Translations under genes and position numbers: made by a program
Notes under the pieces: generated by a model
The model's input: only the letters and a program-made list of their open reading frames with translations
Told to the model about the DNA's origin: nothing
Databases searched by the model: none
Shown here: positions 35,154-45,930 of the stretch, piece after piece
Position numbering within the stretch: position 1 is the first letter of the stretch
How the letters are laid out: every line of letters starts with the position of its first letter
Source of the DNA: Excoecaria cochinchinensis
Taxonomy: Eukaryota > Streptophyta > Magnoliopsida > Malpighiales > Euphorbiaceae
Assembly: GCA_947683425.1 (NCBI GenBank)
Contig: CANTUQ010000003.1
Coordinates: forward strand, 5,022,001-5,086,000
DNA: 64,000 nt
Reading direction: 5' to 3'

Positions 35154-35898
35154 AGATTATTTTGGTACTTTGAGAAAGAAGGGCACTTGGATTCTGTAAG
35201 GTTTTGGTAAATAATCTGTATACCTGTCAGCTCTCTCTAGAAAAGTATTTAAATAAAAAGCATATTGAATCATGGGGATGGGATAAAGTGCATCACTATA
35301 GCATCAATTGCATTTCTTCTGCATCACTCTACATACATGAGCCATCGCATTCTCATTGCATTATCATCCCTTTGACCATACGTGAGAAAAATTTGCATAT
35401 GTGTTTTGATTGAGAGAAAGCTGACAATGTGTACTGGAGTATTTGATGTTATGACTAAGGGTGACAAGTGACGAGTATAGCAACTGTTGAGGAAAGTGTC
35501 CTGTGTTTGGTTAAGTTGAGTGAAAAGAGTATTTCGGACTCTTATACAGTGAATGTAAAATGATTTTGGGGTTTGATAGATGCATCATTGGAAAAAAGGG
35601 AAAGGCATATATGACGTATATCTTTGAAGTAATAAATGATTTGTGTAGCTAATCGGCGTAAGTTAAATGGGTTCTGTGTGAAGTGTTTGTGTTTTGGATT
35701 TCTGATGTGTAGTGGAGTAATGATTATTCTGGTGAACGTGATTAATTCGAATATAGGAAAGTGATTTAAGAGTATAACAATGGCTATAAGTGTAAGTAAG
35801 TGAGTAGATTGAAAGTGAAGTGCATGAGTTATTGGTGGCTTGGAGTGTTGTGTTGGGAATTCTTCCTTGTGTAAGTGAATTTCGAGGACAAAATTCTT
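35154..35898 (+). mobile_element. Element D, non-coding 3' internal region
   Basis: No ORF of note. Near its end, TTTCGAGGACAAAATTC keeps the sequence that in element B encodes the last pol residues (NFEDEIL), though pol is absent. This shows descent from a complete element and suggests the stretch is needed in cis. Confidence 0.75.
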
Positions 35899-35913
35899 TT
35901 AGGAGGGAAGAGT
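35899..35913 (+). other. Element D polypurine tract
   Basis: TTAGGAGGGAAGAGT abutting the 3' LTR. Purine-rich and in the standard position for plus-strand priming. Confidence 0.85.
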
Positions 35914-38203
35914 TGTCACACCCCAAATCGGGCCTAGTCGGATTTGACTAGCTAAGTCGGATAAGTGAAGGGTATTTCGGTAATTTGTGCATGAGGGAAT
36001 TGGATAATAAGGACTTAATTGCAAAGTAATTAATTAATTATGTTAAGAGGGGAAAATTATGGGGTGTGCATGTGGTGTATGGAAGTAGGGTAATTGTTGG
36101 GTTTAATCTAGTGTGGTTTGTGTGTATGGTGCCAAGTATGTAAAGTGTTTTATGAGAAGTGATTAAGTGGAGTTTGGGTTTGGTAACAAGGATGTGGATA
36201 TTTAAGTAAGAGATGATTATGTTTATGTTGTGTATGGTGCAAAGAGGGAATAAGTCAAAGTGGGTTGTTGGAACCAATAGGAGAGTGACACTTGGCCTTG
36301 GGTTGGTGAGCATTAAATGAAAAGAAAGAGAAAGAGAGGTGGGAGGGCAGATTTTGTGAAGCTTCCCGTGGAAGCTATCTTTCCCCCTTTGTCCCCATTT
36401 TTCTCATTCTCCCTACTCTCTCTTGTTTCTATTTTCTGCTCTCATCTCCTTTCCCTTGTGTTTTCTTTGAGTTTTGAGTGGGTTCTTGAAGGTTTGAGCT
36501 GAGTTTTTGAAGGTAAGTGGCTTGGATTTCTTAAGTTGTTTCGGGTCCTTCTTCTTCTACTTCTTATTTCTGATTTTAGTTGAGAAAACCTTGGTTTGAT
36601 TTTCATGTTGTTTTGGCTAGGTTTTTATGCAAGAAATGGAGGAGAAAGGAAAGAGCAAAGGGAAAGAGAAGGTTGGATTTTTAAGTGATCAGTTTGAAGC
36701 TTTGATTTCTCTGTTTGGGAGCTATGTGTTATATGATTTTGATGTATAAATGATGCATGATTATGTATTGGATAATTTTGCATGATTTTTGGATGAGTTA
36801 GATTGTTTTCATGTAGCTTTTTTTTGTAAGGTATGATTTTGGGGAAATTCTGTTCAGTTTTCACCAAACCTTTGTGTATTGTTTTTCTCATAAGTAGAAT
36901 TATAGACCTCCAAATTAAGTCATTCTAGTGCCATTTGAAAGCTAAGACATAGATCTAAAATTGTCTTCGAAGGCCTAGAAGCCAGTTCTTGCTCTATGAC
37001 CCTTGACAAAGTTAAAATCTGAAGTGTCTCTGGTTGGGTCGGGTTACTGGAATAGTGTGGATTGTTTTCGAAAGTGGAAAATGATGTTTTTTTTCGATTC
37101 GTACCCGTAAGGTACCCTTTGGCCGATTTGTACCCATAAGGTACTGCCCGTATACTCGTTATCCGCAATTTTGAGTCAGTAGGTATTCAATTTGTTTTGT
37201 TTGATATGACAAGAGATATGATATTCGAATGAGCACGATTTTGCACATGTGAATCAATTATGAATTTCTGAAGGATTTAAATGTGGCTCAAGCACGTATA
37301 TTGTTGGTGGTTTGTTGCATATATCGTGTTTTGACTGCGTTTGGATATGAATTAAAATGTATATGAATGAATGCTAGAATTAATAAATGCCATGGTTAAT
37401 TTGTAAGTACATCAATGTGATTCGGTACTGCTAACTGTTATGGTTAAGTATGTGAATTAGTATGCGTATGAATGTGATCTGGAGTTAGGCTTGAGGCGGT
37501 TCTGATATTTGATTCCCCAGTAAGTATATGCACATGAGATTGTATGTATTTCTGAATGATAGTATTTGTACCTTGCATGGTATTCTGCCTGCTTTGGTTC
37601 GTTTGATCGAGTTTATGAATGTGGTTATGATCTTCTAAATGCATGGTTTTTATATGCAAGAATATTATATATGTGTTATGAATTTTCGCATATGCCATTT
37701 GCTTGTGTTATGCCTTGACGACCATTGTGAATGGCCGTCCATATTGCTTATGTGTTCTCCCCACTAAGCATTATTGCTTAGCACGGGTTCTTTTCCCGTG
37801 CAGGTGGATGGTTTGGTTCTGTTCTTGCCGTGCATCTACAAGGTTGGCCACATAGGAGTTAGAAGAGTTTTGTCATTTTTGGTTGCAATTTCTGTATTTC
37901 AGAATATGTATTTTGGAAAACCTTTGGTTTATGTAGTTGTAAAGGTATGGACCTTGATGTAATATTCTTGAGGTTGTAAATGTTATCATATTTTGTATTG
38001 AGTATCCTGGTTGTAACATTCGCCTTATGCTTCCGCTGAATGATCGTATGTAATTATGTGTATATGCTTTTGCTTCCCAGAGTTTTAAATTTCCCTTTTT
38101 TTGCATGCTTTCACTTAAATTTTATCTGCATGCTTGTGAGTGAGCGTCGAGCAGCGCGCCCGTCGATGCCCTTCTAACGCGGGTGTCGGATGGGGGTGTT
38201 ACA
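35914..38203 (+). repeat. Element D 3' LTR (2,290 bp, with an 880-base internal deletion)
   Basis: Closely matches the 5' LTR up to 37063 and after it, but lacks the part equivalent to about 32394-33273. Both deletion edges carry TGTTT in the 5' LTR and the junction keeps one copy. Retains the twin stem-loop at 37764-37802. Confidence 0.9.
37764..37802 (+). promoter_or_regulatory. Twin stem-loop, element D 3' LTR, both arms changed
   Basis: CTAAGCA-TTAT-TGCTTAG (37764-37781), where the 5' LTR has CTAAGCG-TTAT-CGCTTAG. The second stem is GCACGGG/CCCGTGC. Two changes on opposite arms keep the pairing. Confidence 0.6.
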
Positions 38204-38825
38204 CCAAAGCTCCTGAAAGATCCTTGCCAATAGCTTCAACAATCAGCCAAAAAAAATGAAAAAGAAAAGTCGTTAGAGTGAAAACCGTAACTGGCGCTCT
38301 AAGCAAAAATTAGGCAAAAGGATAGGGTGAAAACCTGAAAATTGGCAGTCTATCCTTAAAAAAAAAAGCCACTGGATTGAGTTGGGTCCACTCCAGGCAA
38401 AAATAAGGCATAGGGTTATGTGAAAATCCGCAATGGACGCATCTCCCGCTAAGAAAAGCTAGTGTGAAAATCCATAAGGGACGCACTACCTTCAAATCAT
38501 GACTACTGGTATCAAATGAGAATCTCGCAATCCCGAAGGGCATGAAATTCATAAGCAGCTTAAAAGGCATCGATCCTATTGCAAATTGCAGCTAGATCGG
38601 CTATCATCTCTAAGTCCACATAGATGAATTCTTATACTACATCCTACATGACTCATGCATTTAACTTGCATGCTCACTATGTTTCCTGCATATTTTAGTT
38701 TCCCTATTTTGCAAAATCAGAGGTTTGATGCATACACCGACACAAGCCGAGTGACGACATCAATCTAATTAACCAACCAAAATGACACCAATCCAAACAT
38801 CCACTCAATCATCAATTCAAACAAT

Positions 38826-39150
38826 CAACCAAAGACCTCTCTGTGGGAAAACCTCAACCAAAGACCTCTCAGGGGGCAACCAATCAATCAAAATATCAAT
38901 CCAAACAGCCATCCAAAACAACAATCCAAACATCATCTCAAACACAAATCCAGATCTCAACCAAAGACCTCTCCAGGGGCAGACCTCAACCAAAGACCTC
39001 TAAGGGGGCAACCAATCTATCAAAATATCAATCCAAACAGCTAGCAAAAATAACAATCAAAACATCATCTCAAACACTAATGCAGATCCCAACCAAAGAC
39101 CTCTCCGGGGGCAGATCTCAACCAAAGACCTCACAGGGGGGACCATCATT
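38826..39150. repeat. 132 bp tandem repeat, about 2.5 copies, in the E 3' UTR
   Basis: CAACCAAAGACCTCTC starts at 38826, 38958 and 39090, exactly 132 apart, with a second copy of the word inside each unit at 38855, 38987 and 39119, also 132 apart. ORFs rich in Gln, Thr and Lys read through it and have no domain. Confidence 0.9.
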
Positions 39151-39151
39151 A

Positions 39152-39975
39152 TAAGGGTTAGCACGATGGCGGCACTATCAATCTACGGAGGGTAAGCACT
39201 ACCACAACACTACCACTTCAACAAATCGAAGGGTTAGCACGATGGCGGCATTACCACTCTACGAAGGGTTAGCACGACCACGGCACTACCACTTCAGTAA
39301 ATCGAAGGGTTAGCACGATGGCGGCACTACTACTCTACGGAGGGTTAGCACGACCACGGCACTATCACTTCATCAAATTGAAGGGTTAGCACGATGGCGA
39401 CACTGCCACTCTACAGAGGGTTAGCACGACCACGGCACTACCACTTCATCAGATAGAAGGGTTAGCACGATGGCGACACTACCACTCGATGGAGGGTTAG
39501 CACGACCACAGTACTACCACTTCATCAAATCGAACGGTTAGCACGATGGCGGCACTACTACTCTACGGAGGGTTAGCACGACCACGACACTACCATTTCA
39601 TCAAATCGATGGGTTAGCACGATGGCGGCACTACTACTCTACGGAGGGTTTGCACGACCACGGCACTACCACTTCATCAAATCGAAGGGTTAACACGATG
39701 GCGGCACTACCACTCTACGGAGGGTTAGCACGACCATAGCACTACCACTTCATCAAATTGAAGGGTTAGCACGATGGCGGCACTACCACTCTACGGAGGG
39801 TTAGAACGACCACGGCGCTACCACTTCATCAAATCGAAGGGTTAGCACGATAGCGGCACTACTACTCTACGGTGGGTTAGCACGACCACTTCATCAAATC
39901 GAAGGGTTAGCACGATAGCGGCACTACCACTCTACGGAGGGTTAGCACGACCACGGCACTACCGCTTCAACAAAC
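39152..39975. repeat. 76 bp tandem array (11 units) in the E 3' UTR
   Basis: Units begin at 39152, 39228, 39304, 39380, 39456, 39532, 39608, 39684, 39760, 39836 and 39901: exact 76-base steps except the last, where about 11 bases are lost. Each unit is itself two related halves, both opening with GGGTTAGCACGA, one continuing TGGCGGCACTAC and one CCACGGCACTACCAC. It is a satellite-like array formed inside a retroelement. Confidence 0.96.
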
Positions 39976-40116
39976 AATAACACGCCTACAACATGGCAAC
40001 AACTACCACCACAGGTTCCCCGCTTTGGAAAGGTAAGGGTTGCCTCAGGTACGTGTCCTTTTCCTTTTCTCCTTTGTGTTTAGGCTTGCCTAGACACTAG
40101 TGTACTAGATTCCCCT

Positions 40117-40130
40117 AAACTGGGGGCAAC
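40117..40130 (+). other. Element E polypurine tract
   Basis: AAACTGGGGGCAAC directly before TGTAGACACC. A CTGGGGGCAA tract followed by a TGTAGACACC-type LTR start is the arrangement I associate with Ogre/Tat elements. Confidence 0.75.
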
Positions 40131-41215
40131 TGTAGACACCGGGTCCTGAGTCAGTTTTGATCGAAGTTATCCAATGATGATTGCCTTCACAGGCGAAGAA
40201 CCTTGAAATTGATGGTTTCCTTGCAAAATTTACAATTTAGAATGAAAATCAAAAAAATATTAAAAATATTTTAAAAATTAGTTTTAAAAATGATATTTGA
40301 AAATTTTGGTGTGTTTTAGTCATATTTAAAATTTAAATAAAAAAAAAATTCAGCGAGTGTCGGGCGCGGCAGCGTTCCTGAGGCAATTGCCCCTTTTTCG
40401 CCAGGATTTCATTTTTCTCCTATTTTTGACCTTTTTTCACCCAAATTTCGGGATTTTGAATTTTTTTTCTTCCATTTTTACACCCAAAATCAAGGGAATT
40501 AATAAAAAATCTGATTTTTTTTTCCATAAATCAATTTTTTTTTCCTTTTTTCTCATTTTAAGTGGGAAAATTGGAGGATTTTGAGGGGGTGATGATTTCT
40601 CATTTTTTTTCTTTTTTCTTCTTAAAAGAATTCTCTCCACTTTTTTGACACTTTTTTCTCCAAATAAAATTCTAAGATTAAGAAATTCAATTTTGGATCT
40701 AGAATTTTTATTGAGACAAGAAAAATCTTTCTTTTGTTCTTGAATCTTGGATCTTTTCATCAAAAATATTTTTTTGAAAATAATTTTTTGTTCTTGAAGA
40801 TTAATTTTGTTTTCATCTTTTTCATCATTTTTTATCAAAAATAATTGTTCTTGAAACAAAGAAATCAATTTTTTGTCCTCAATAATTAATTTCTTTCCTT
40901 CCAATTTTTTTTATCAATTTTCTCTTGGAAGAAATTTCCAATTTCCAATTTTCATTATTTTCATTTCTATCTCTATTTTGTGAATTGCAACAAGGAAAAT
41001 CATCATTTTCATCATCAATCGAATCCAAATCTGAGGGTAAATATTCTAGACTTGATCCTTTAACTTTTATTTTTCTTTTATTTATTTTGCTTATATTTAA
41101 TTGTTAACCATGTAGTTCTTTACATTTATTTTGTTTTTATTTATTTCATGTGTTTTTGTACATAGATCTAATATTTCTAAATATTATTTTTGTCTTATCT
41201 CATATTATTATTATT

Positions 41216-41259
<44 letters not shown>

Positions 41260-42349
41260 TATTTGTTTTATTTAATACGTTAATCAATTTATTTTAATAT
41301 GTTATTTAATTGACTTGTCGTATATAATGCATGTTTTATTTATTCTAATCTATGATTTATTGTTTTATGCGTTTAATTAATTTCTTTGGTTTAGTCACTA
41401 AGATAAATTTTATTTGTCTTTGTTTTTTCTTGTTTGAGCATACATGCAAGAGAAGGAGGAGATTCGGGGTTTGATCATTTTATTGTACATGTTAATTTTT
41501 CTTTGTTTATTTTTGATTTATTTGTTATATAATTGTTAAATGAAATAGTTTTTATGCACGCTTAATTAAAAAAAATCACAAAACAAATTTCTATAAAATA
41601 AATTAGTTTTTCCTAATAAAATGGGACCAATGTCCTAGTTTTTCATCCAAATACATTGTCACCATTAAAATTGTTTTATTTAATTATGTATGAGAGGACC
41701 AATGTCCTCATTCTCAATAAATACCCTGTTTTATGCATGCTTTTGTATTTTATTTGCAATGGGGCTTGTATTCCCCCCCTAGTTTTGTTGAATTTTATTT
41801 TCATGTACTTTATTTTATTTACCCTTTTATTTATCGCTTTCCTTGAATGATCAAACTTGCGCTCTAATTTATTGCATCGAGATGCATGAGAAAAGGGATG
41901 AAAATGTAAATTCAAAACGTAATTATAAAATAACCAAGGTATGAATAAATGAGAAGTCCCGAACCATCTATGGTCTTTGGGCTCCACGAAGCGAGAGGAC
42001 CATTCTGATGTTTCATTGGAATGGGATCTACAAGACACCTCTTGTGTCCCACCAAAAGACTTAAATTTACAATCCTAGGCTCCACGGGGTAGAGGGTCAT
42101 TCCAGTGTTCTATTGGGTTGATATCTCCATGATCCCTTTGGCTTGCCCAAAATGGATATTATGCACCGTCTTAGGCTCACCGAGGCTAGATGACTTGTCC
42201 CAATGTTCTATTGGGTGGCGACTCCAAGAAACTTCCTTGTTGCCCAAAATAGACGCACTTGTAAATACCTTACAAGTTTTCATGAACCTCTCTTGAAAGC
42301 CCTAAAAGCGGGCCTTTGGGGAATCCTACGGGGTTCGGCGTGCATCACA
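40131..42349 (+). mobile_element. Element E 3' LTR (2,219 bp)
   Basis: Begins TGTAGACACC and ends GCATCACA. The part from about 40653 matches the E 5' LTR remnant. The first 500 bases are T-rich and A-rich with homopolymer runs, and minus-strand ORFs there (for example 155 codons of mostly Lys and Glu at 40437-40904) are compositional. The next five bases, ATCGT, would be the right target duplication, but the left partner is outside the window or lost. Confidence 0.85.
41204..41260. repeat. ATT-then-ATC microsatellite in the E 3' LTR
   Basis: A few ATT units followed by about 14 ATC units, at the place where the 5' LTR has about 37 ATT units and only a trace of ATC. Confidence 0.95.
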
Positions 42350-44813
42350 ATCGTCTTAATGTATAAAAAGTGGAAGGACTTCAACTTCAAGCAAAGGAGA
42401 AATGCATCAGGTGCTAGTGCTAATGCCAGCTCAGTCACCAAGAATAAATGATGTATATCACCTGGCCTTATCTTCTTACTTGAAAGAAGCATTGAAAGAG
42501 GTAGAGCGGGAGATTCAAAGTCAGTAGGGAGTAATCACAATCGGCCGAGCGCCCTTCTTCTTCCTCTTGGGAAAAAGGAAGGATTCTCTTCTTTAGAGAA
42601 TTACATGAAGATTTTAGCTGCCCTTTTAGACTCCGACTTGAAGGCCGAAAATGTTCCTCACGGGGAAAGAAAGGTAGAAGAAGAGGTGGATAAGATAGAT
42701 CTTACCAAGGCGGTCGTTCAAACGAAAGACTGAAGGTCTCACTACTAGAAAAAAGGGGCCTCTTTCCTCTTTTTACTTTTTTTATTCGATGATCCAAAAT
42801 GAAAGAAAAGGGGGCTTTGATATAAGATGACAGAAAAAAAAGTAGGGAATGATAAGACTTTTTCCTGGTAAGGTCATGAATGCTAGTAGAGGAGAAGAAA
42901 GATTGAATGAAAAGTGCAAAGTAAATATGAAAGAGCAGTTGGCGCTCGATTATAAGATGAGTGAGCTCACCAACCACGCCGATCTCCCCCAAACTCCCAA
43001 GGAGTGCTCTTCTTTTCGCCTAAAGGAACTACCCAAAAATGAGTAGTAGTCTGAGTGCGGAATGAGGAGTCTAGTGTTCGGTGCGCTCGTCCTGGATTGC
43101 TTTATACCGCCACCAAAAGTTCAAATACCAAAACGTTAGATGGTGCCATATAAGGTAAGCATTTCTAGATCGGGTAAAGATTTCGAGAAACGAATTGAGT
43201 GGGGGCAGTGCCTCGCCTAAAGATCGAGGATGTTTACCATATCTGATCCCGAACTCCGAAATCTTTCTTTTACATGTAGGTTTTCTTTCTTATCCGCTGA
43301 ATAAGCTTGTGTGGGAGACTCAGCTGCTAGCTCAGATCTTCTTCTTTCGGCTTTCTTGCTTGTTAATGGGTGGGCCAAAGCTCCTAGCGTTAGCGAGAAA
43401 ACTACCTATTTCAAGGTAGGACCCAGACCGATAGATTTATTCTATGGCAAAGGATCTGAAGGTCTGAAAGCGCGTAAATAGCTTCTAATAAAAGCCCCTC
43501 TATATAGTTTAGCTGCGAGAACTGCACTTGCATTAGTAAAGGCGATTAAATATACTGTCCACACTATTGTCTGTGAAGCGAAGCAAGGTTTTGAAAAAGT
43601 GGTTACTCCTCTAATAATGGCATCGGCGGAAAGTTTCCTTTGGCTGCGCCTTATATCACTAGATTCGGCTGTTGTGAAAATTGAACTAGCTATACCCGAC
43701 TTTGAACGAGGAAAGAAAGTAGCCTAAGTATATGATAGCACCCGGTGTGCCACATTTGCTTCTTCGACATGACTTGGGAACTTAGCCTATTGCCTTTCGC
43801 CTAGTCTTTTATGATTGAACTTCTAGCTTAAAAGGTTACGCACCTCTTCTCTTTCCTTTTCTTCTCTTAAGAAAGATGTGTGCTCGACCCCAGGAATTCG
43901 ACTATTCTATTTATTGATCGCCTTAAGCTAGGAACTCCAAAATCATTTGATTCTTTCTAAATTAAATCACCGAATCTCGCATCCAACCTCGGTCTTTTTG
44001 GCATAGGGGATAAGATCCCTTATGGGCTAACGGAACCGCTTTCAAAGGCTTGATTGCCCCTGGTCCTATCGAACCAGACACTGAATACTTGGGCTGGACT
44101 CAACTCACTAGAAAATAGTAAACTGGGATGAACTCGACCGATGAACCAACCTCACTAGGGACGCAAAATGTAGACCAGTGGACGGACTACTATAGCAGGT
44201 ACTCCTATAAGGCTGTTTGCCTCTTTTTTTCATAGAGGACTGAGAATTGTCTTCTTCACTCCCCGTAAGGACAAGAGAAGAGAAGGGACAAGCTCTATAG
44301 CAATAGATTCTTTCTTTTTACAGGCTTCTATAGAGGCTTAGAATGCATTTTTCTGATCATTATGTGGAATCATCCATATTCATCAAGAAAGGTTGGTTTT
44401 AAAGTAAGAAGATAGCTGTCTGCGTCTCATGTAAGGCTAAACAACTTCCTCAAACGGCTTCCTTCTAGCGGATCTATGGGTATTAATGGAAGCGGATCTA
44501 ATGACTATTGGCTGATCTAATGCATTTGTTTAAGTGGAAAGCTAGGGATCCAAAATGCTTTCACTTTTGGCAGAAGTTCCTTACTGTAGGAAGTAAGTGA
44601 TAAAAACCTTCTTATTCTTTATATTAATACATTTTGCGCGATGCACTATAATAGTTAACCACTCAGTCCACGTAGATGCTGACATAGAAAGCTTTCACTT
44701 AGCCCTCAGCTTTAGAGGAAAAAAAAAGGGAATCATTTAAACTCGTAAGGCCGACATGGAGCAATGCACATGATTCCAGTTGTCCTCACCCAAGCGGTAT
44801 TCTTCCTTCGTGA

Positions 44814-45125
44814 GTGAACCACGATGCCGAGATGAGAAAGGAAAGGCAAGGGGATCTTGGAAGAGAGTCCGGAGATGCCAAGAAGGGCGTAAGGATCAAA
44901 CAGAAGGCAAAGCGCCAGAAGGTCTATGATGTGGATAGACCGAGTTCGGAGTCAAACATCCTGGAACCACCTAATCCCATCCATAGGCACTTAGTCAGAA
45001 GGATAGGGGGACCAGGGCATTGCTCTATTGTAATGGAGTTCGGTGCACCGGGCACAACGCTTATCCGCCATTCGGAGGTACCGAATCAGTCCTATCACGT
45101 ACGAAGAAGTTGTCTTGCTTTATGA
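44814..45125 (+). other. Unrecognised ORF in the mitochondrial-like block (103 codons)
   Basis: Opens with a Lys/Arg/Glu-rich stretch, followed by RIGGPGHCSIVMEFGAPGTT. No family is recognised. Plant mitochondrial DNA carries many open frames of this size that are not conserved, so function is doubtful. Confidence 0.2.
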
Positions 45126-45597
45126 AGAGTAGGAAAACAATCAGGTAGTCAGGAAAGATGGAAAGTAAGAAAGGGTGGAGCCTTAGTTACCTGTAGCTCA
45201 AATAGCCACGGCATTCACATTAGCATTAGAAGGGGAAAAGGAAGAGTCAAGCTTGTTTGGAAAAAGGAAGCATTTATACACGACCCGTGTCTAGACGCCC
45301 CTTTCGGGCTCACTTCCTGACGACCCAACCCACAACAGGAAATGGACAGGTATTGACAAAAGCCGAAGCCTCTAACTATTTTAAAGCTGGGTAATAGGTA
45401 CCCTTATCGAAAAGGGGGTTTAGTGTACCTGCCTCCACAGCATATGGCGGGCTTATAAGACGCTGGTCTCTATTAGGCTTTGAGTATAGGAAGGAGTATA
45501 GCGATGGCTTCATCCACTGGTCCTACCATGGCACGAGTTTTTTCGCGCTTAGCCTCGAAATTTCAAGCCCTTTCAGCCCACCAGAGCCCGTGCACCG

Positions 45598-45930
45598 TTG
45601 AGAAGCGGTGCCCACTCTGGAAAACCAGGAATGAGTATGCAGCTTTTTGCGTCTATTGATTCTTCTCTATATTCTATTCAAAATGTTAGCCTTCTCGTTC
45701 TGGTGGTGGACTCATTTCCTCCACATCTACGTAATTTCCATTCCTTGAATACAGACTGGGCCCCTTGTCAATCTCTATACGCTCTAAAACACTTCTTCTG
45801 GCAAGGGGGTATGTATAAAGTTTCACGCTCATTCGATTCGCCCACATACAAAAATTCCTATAGTTTTAATAGTGTTGCTCTTCTTGCAAGTTTCTATAGT
45901 AGAGGTAGTTTCCTCGTCATTGAAGATTGA
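45598..45930 (+). other. Unrecognised ORF in the mitochondrial-like block (110 codons)
   Basis: Begins MRSGAHSGKPGMSMQLF, with a hydrophobic stretch near residues 25-40 and 90-108. No known mitochondrial gene is recognised. Possibly a chance frame. Confidence 0.2.

Larger units (their letters stand above)
31240..38203 (+). mobile_element. Element D: non-autonomous gag-only LTR element (about 7.0 kb)
   Basis: LTRs at 31240-34411 and 35914-38203, primer site, a short Gag without capsid, polypurine tract, and no pol in only 1.5 kb of internal sequence. Flanks are CCAAG on the left and CCAAA on the right, a target duplication with one mismatch. It is inserted in the interior of element E. It is the same family as C: shared LTR start, shared Gag shape, shared 3' internal region. 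It probably depended on pol of a chromovirus such as the B or G family, judging by the identical primer site and the conserved sequence before the 3' LTR. Confidence 0.88.
38204..40116 (+). mobile_element. Element E, 3' untranslated internal region
   Basis: Resumes element E after D. It holds no gene, and its main content is two tandem arrays described separately. The first 600 bases are unique sequence. Ogre/Tat elements are known to carry variable tandem repeats exactly here, between coding region and 3' LTR. Confidence 0.75.

Noticed and set aside
39152..39975. CRISPR or minisatellite gene reading of the 76-bp array
   Set aside because: Unit has no unique spacers, the whole 76 bases repeat, and the position just before a polypurine tract fits the known Ogre/Tat 3' UTR arrays.
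40437..40904. 155-codon minus-strand ORF rich in Lys, Glu and Ile
   Set aside because: Made by T-rich homopolymer runs in the E 3' LTR; no domain, and not kept as an ORF in the E 5' LTR.
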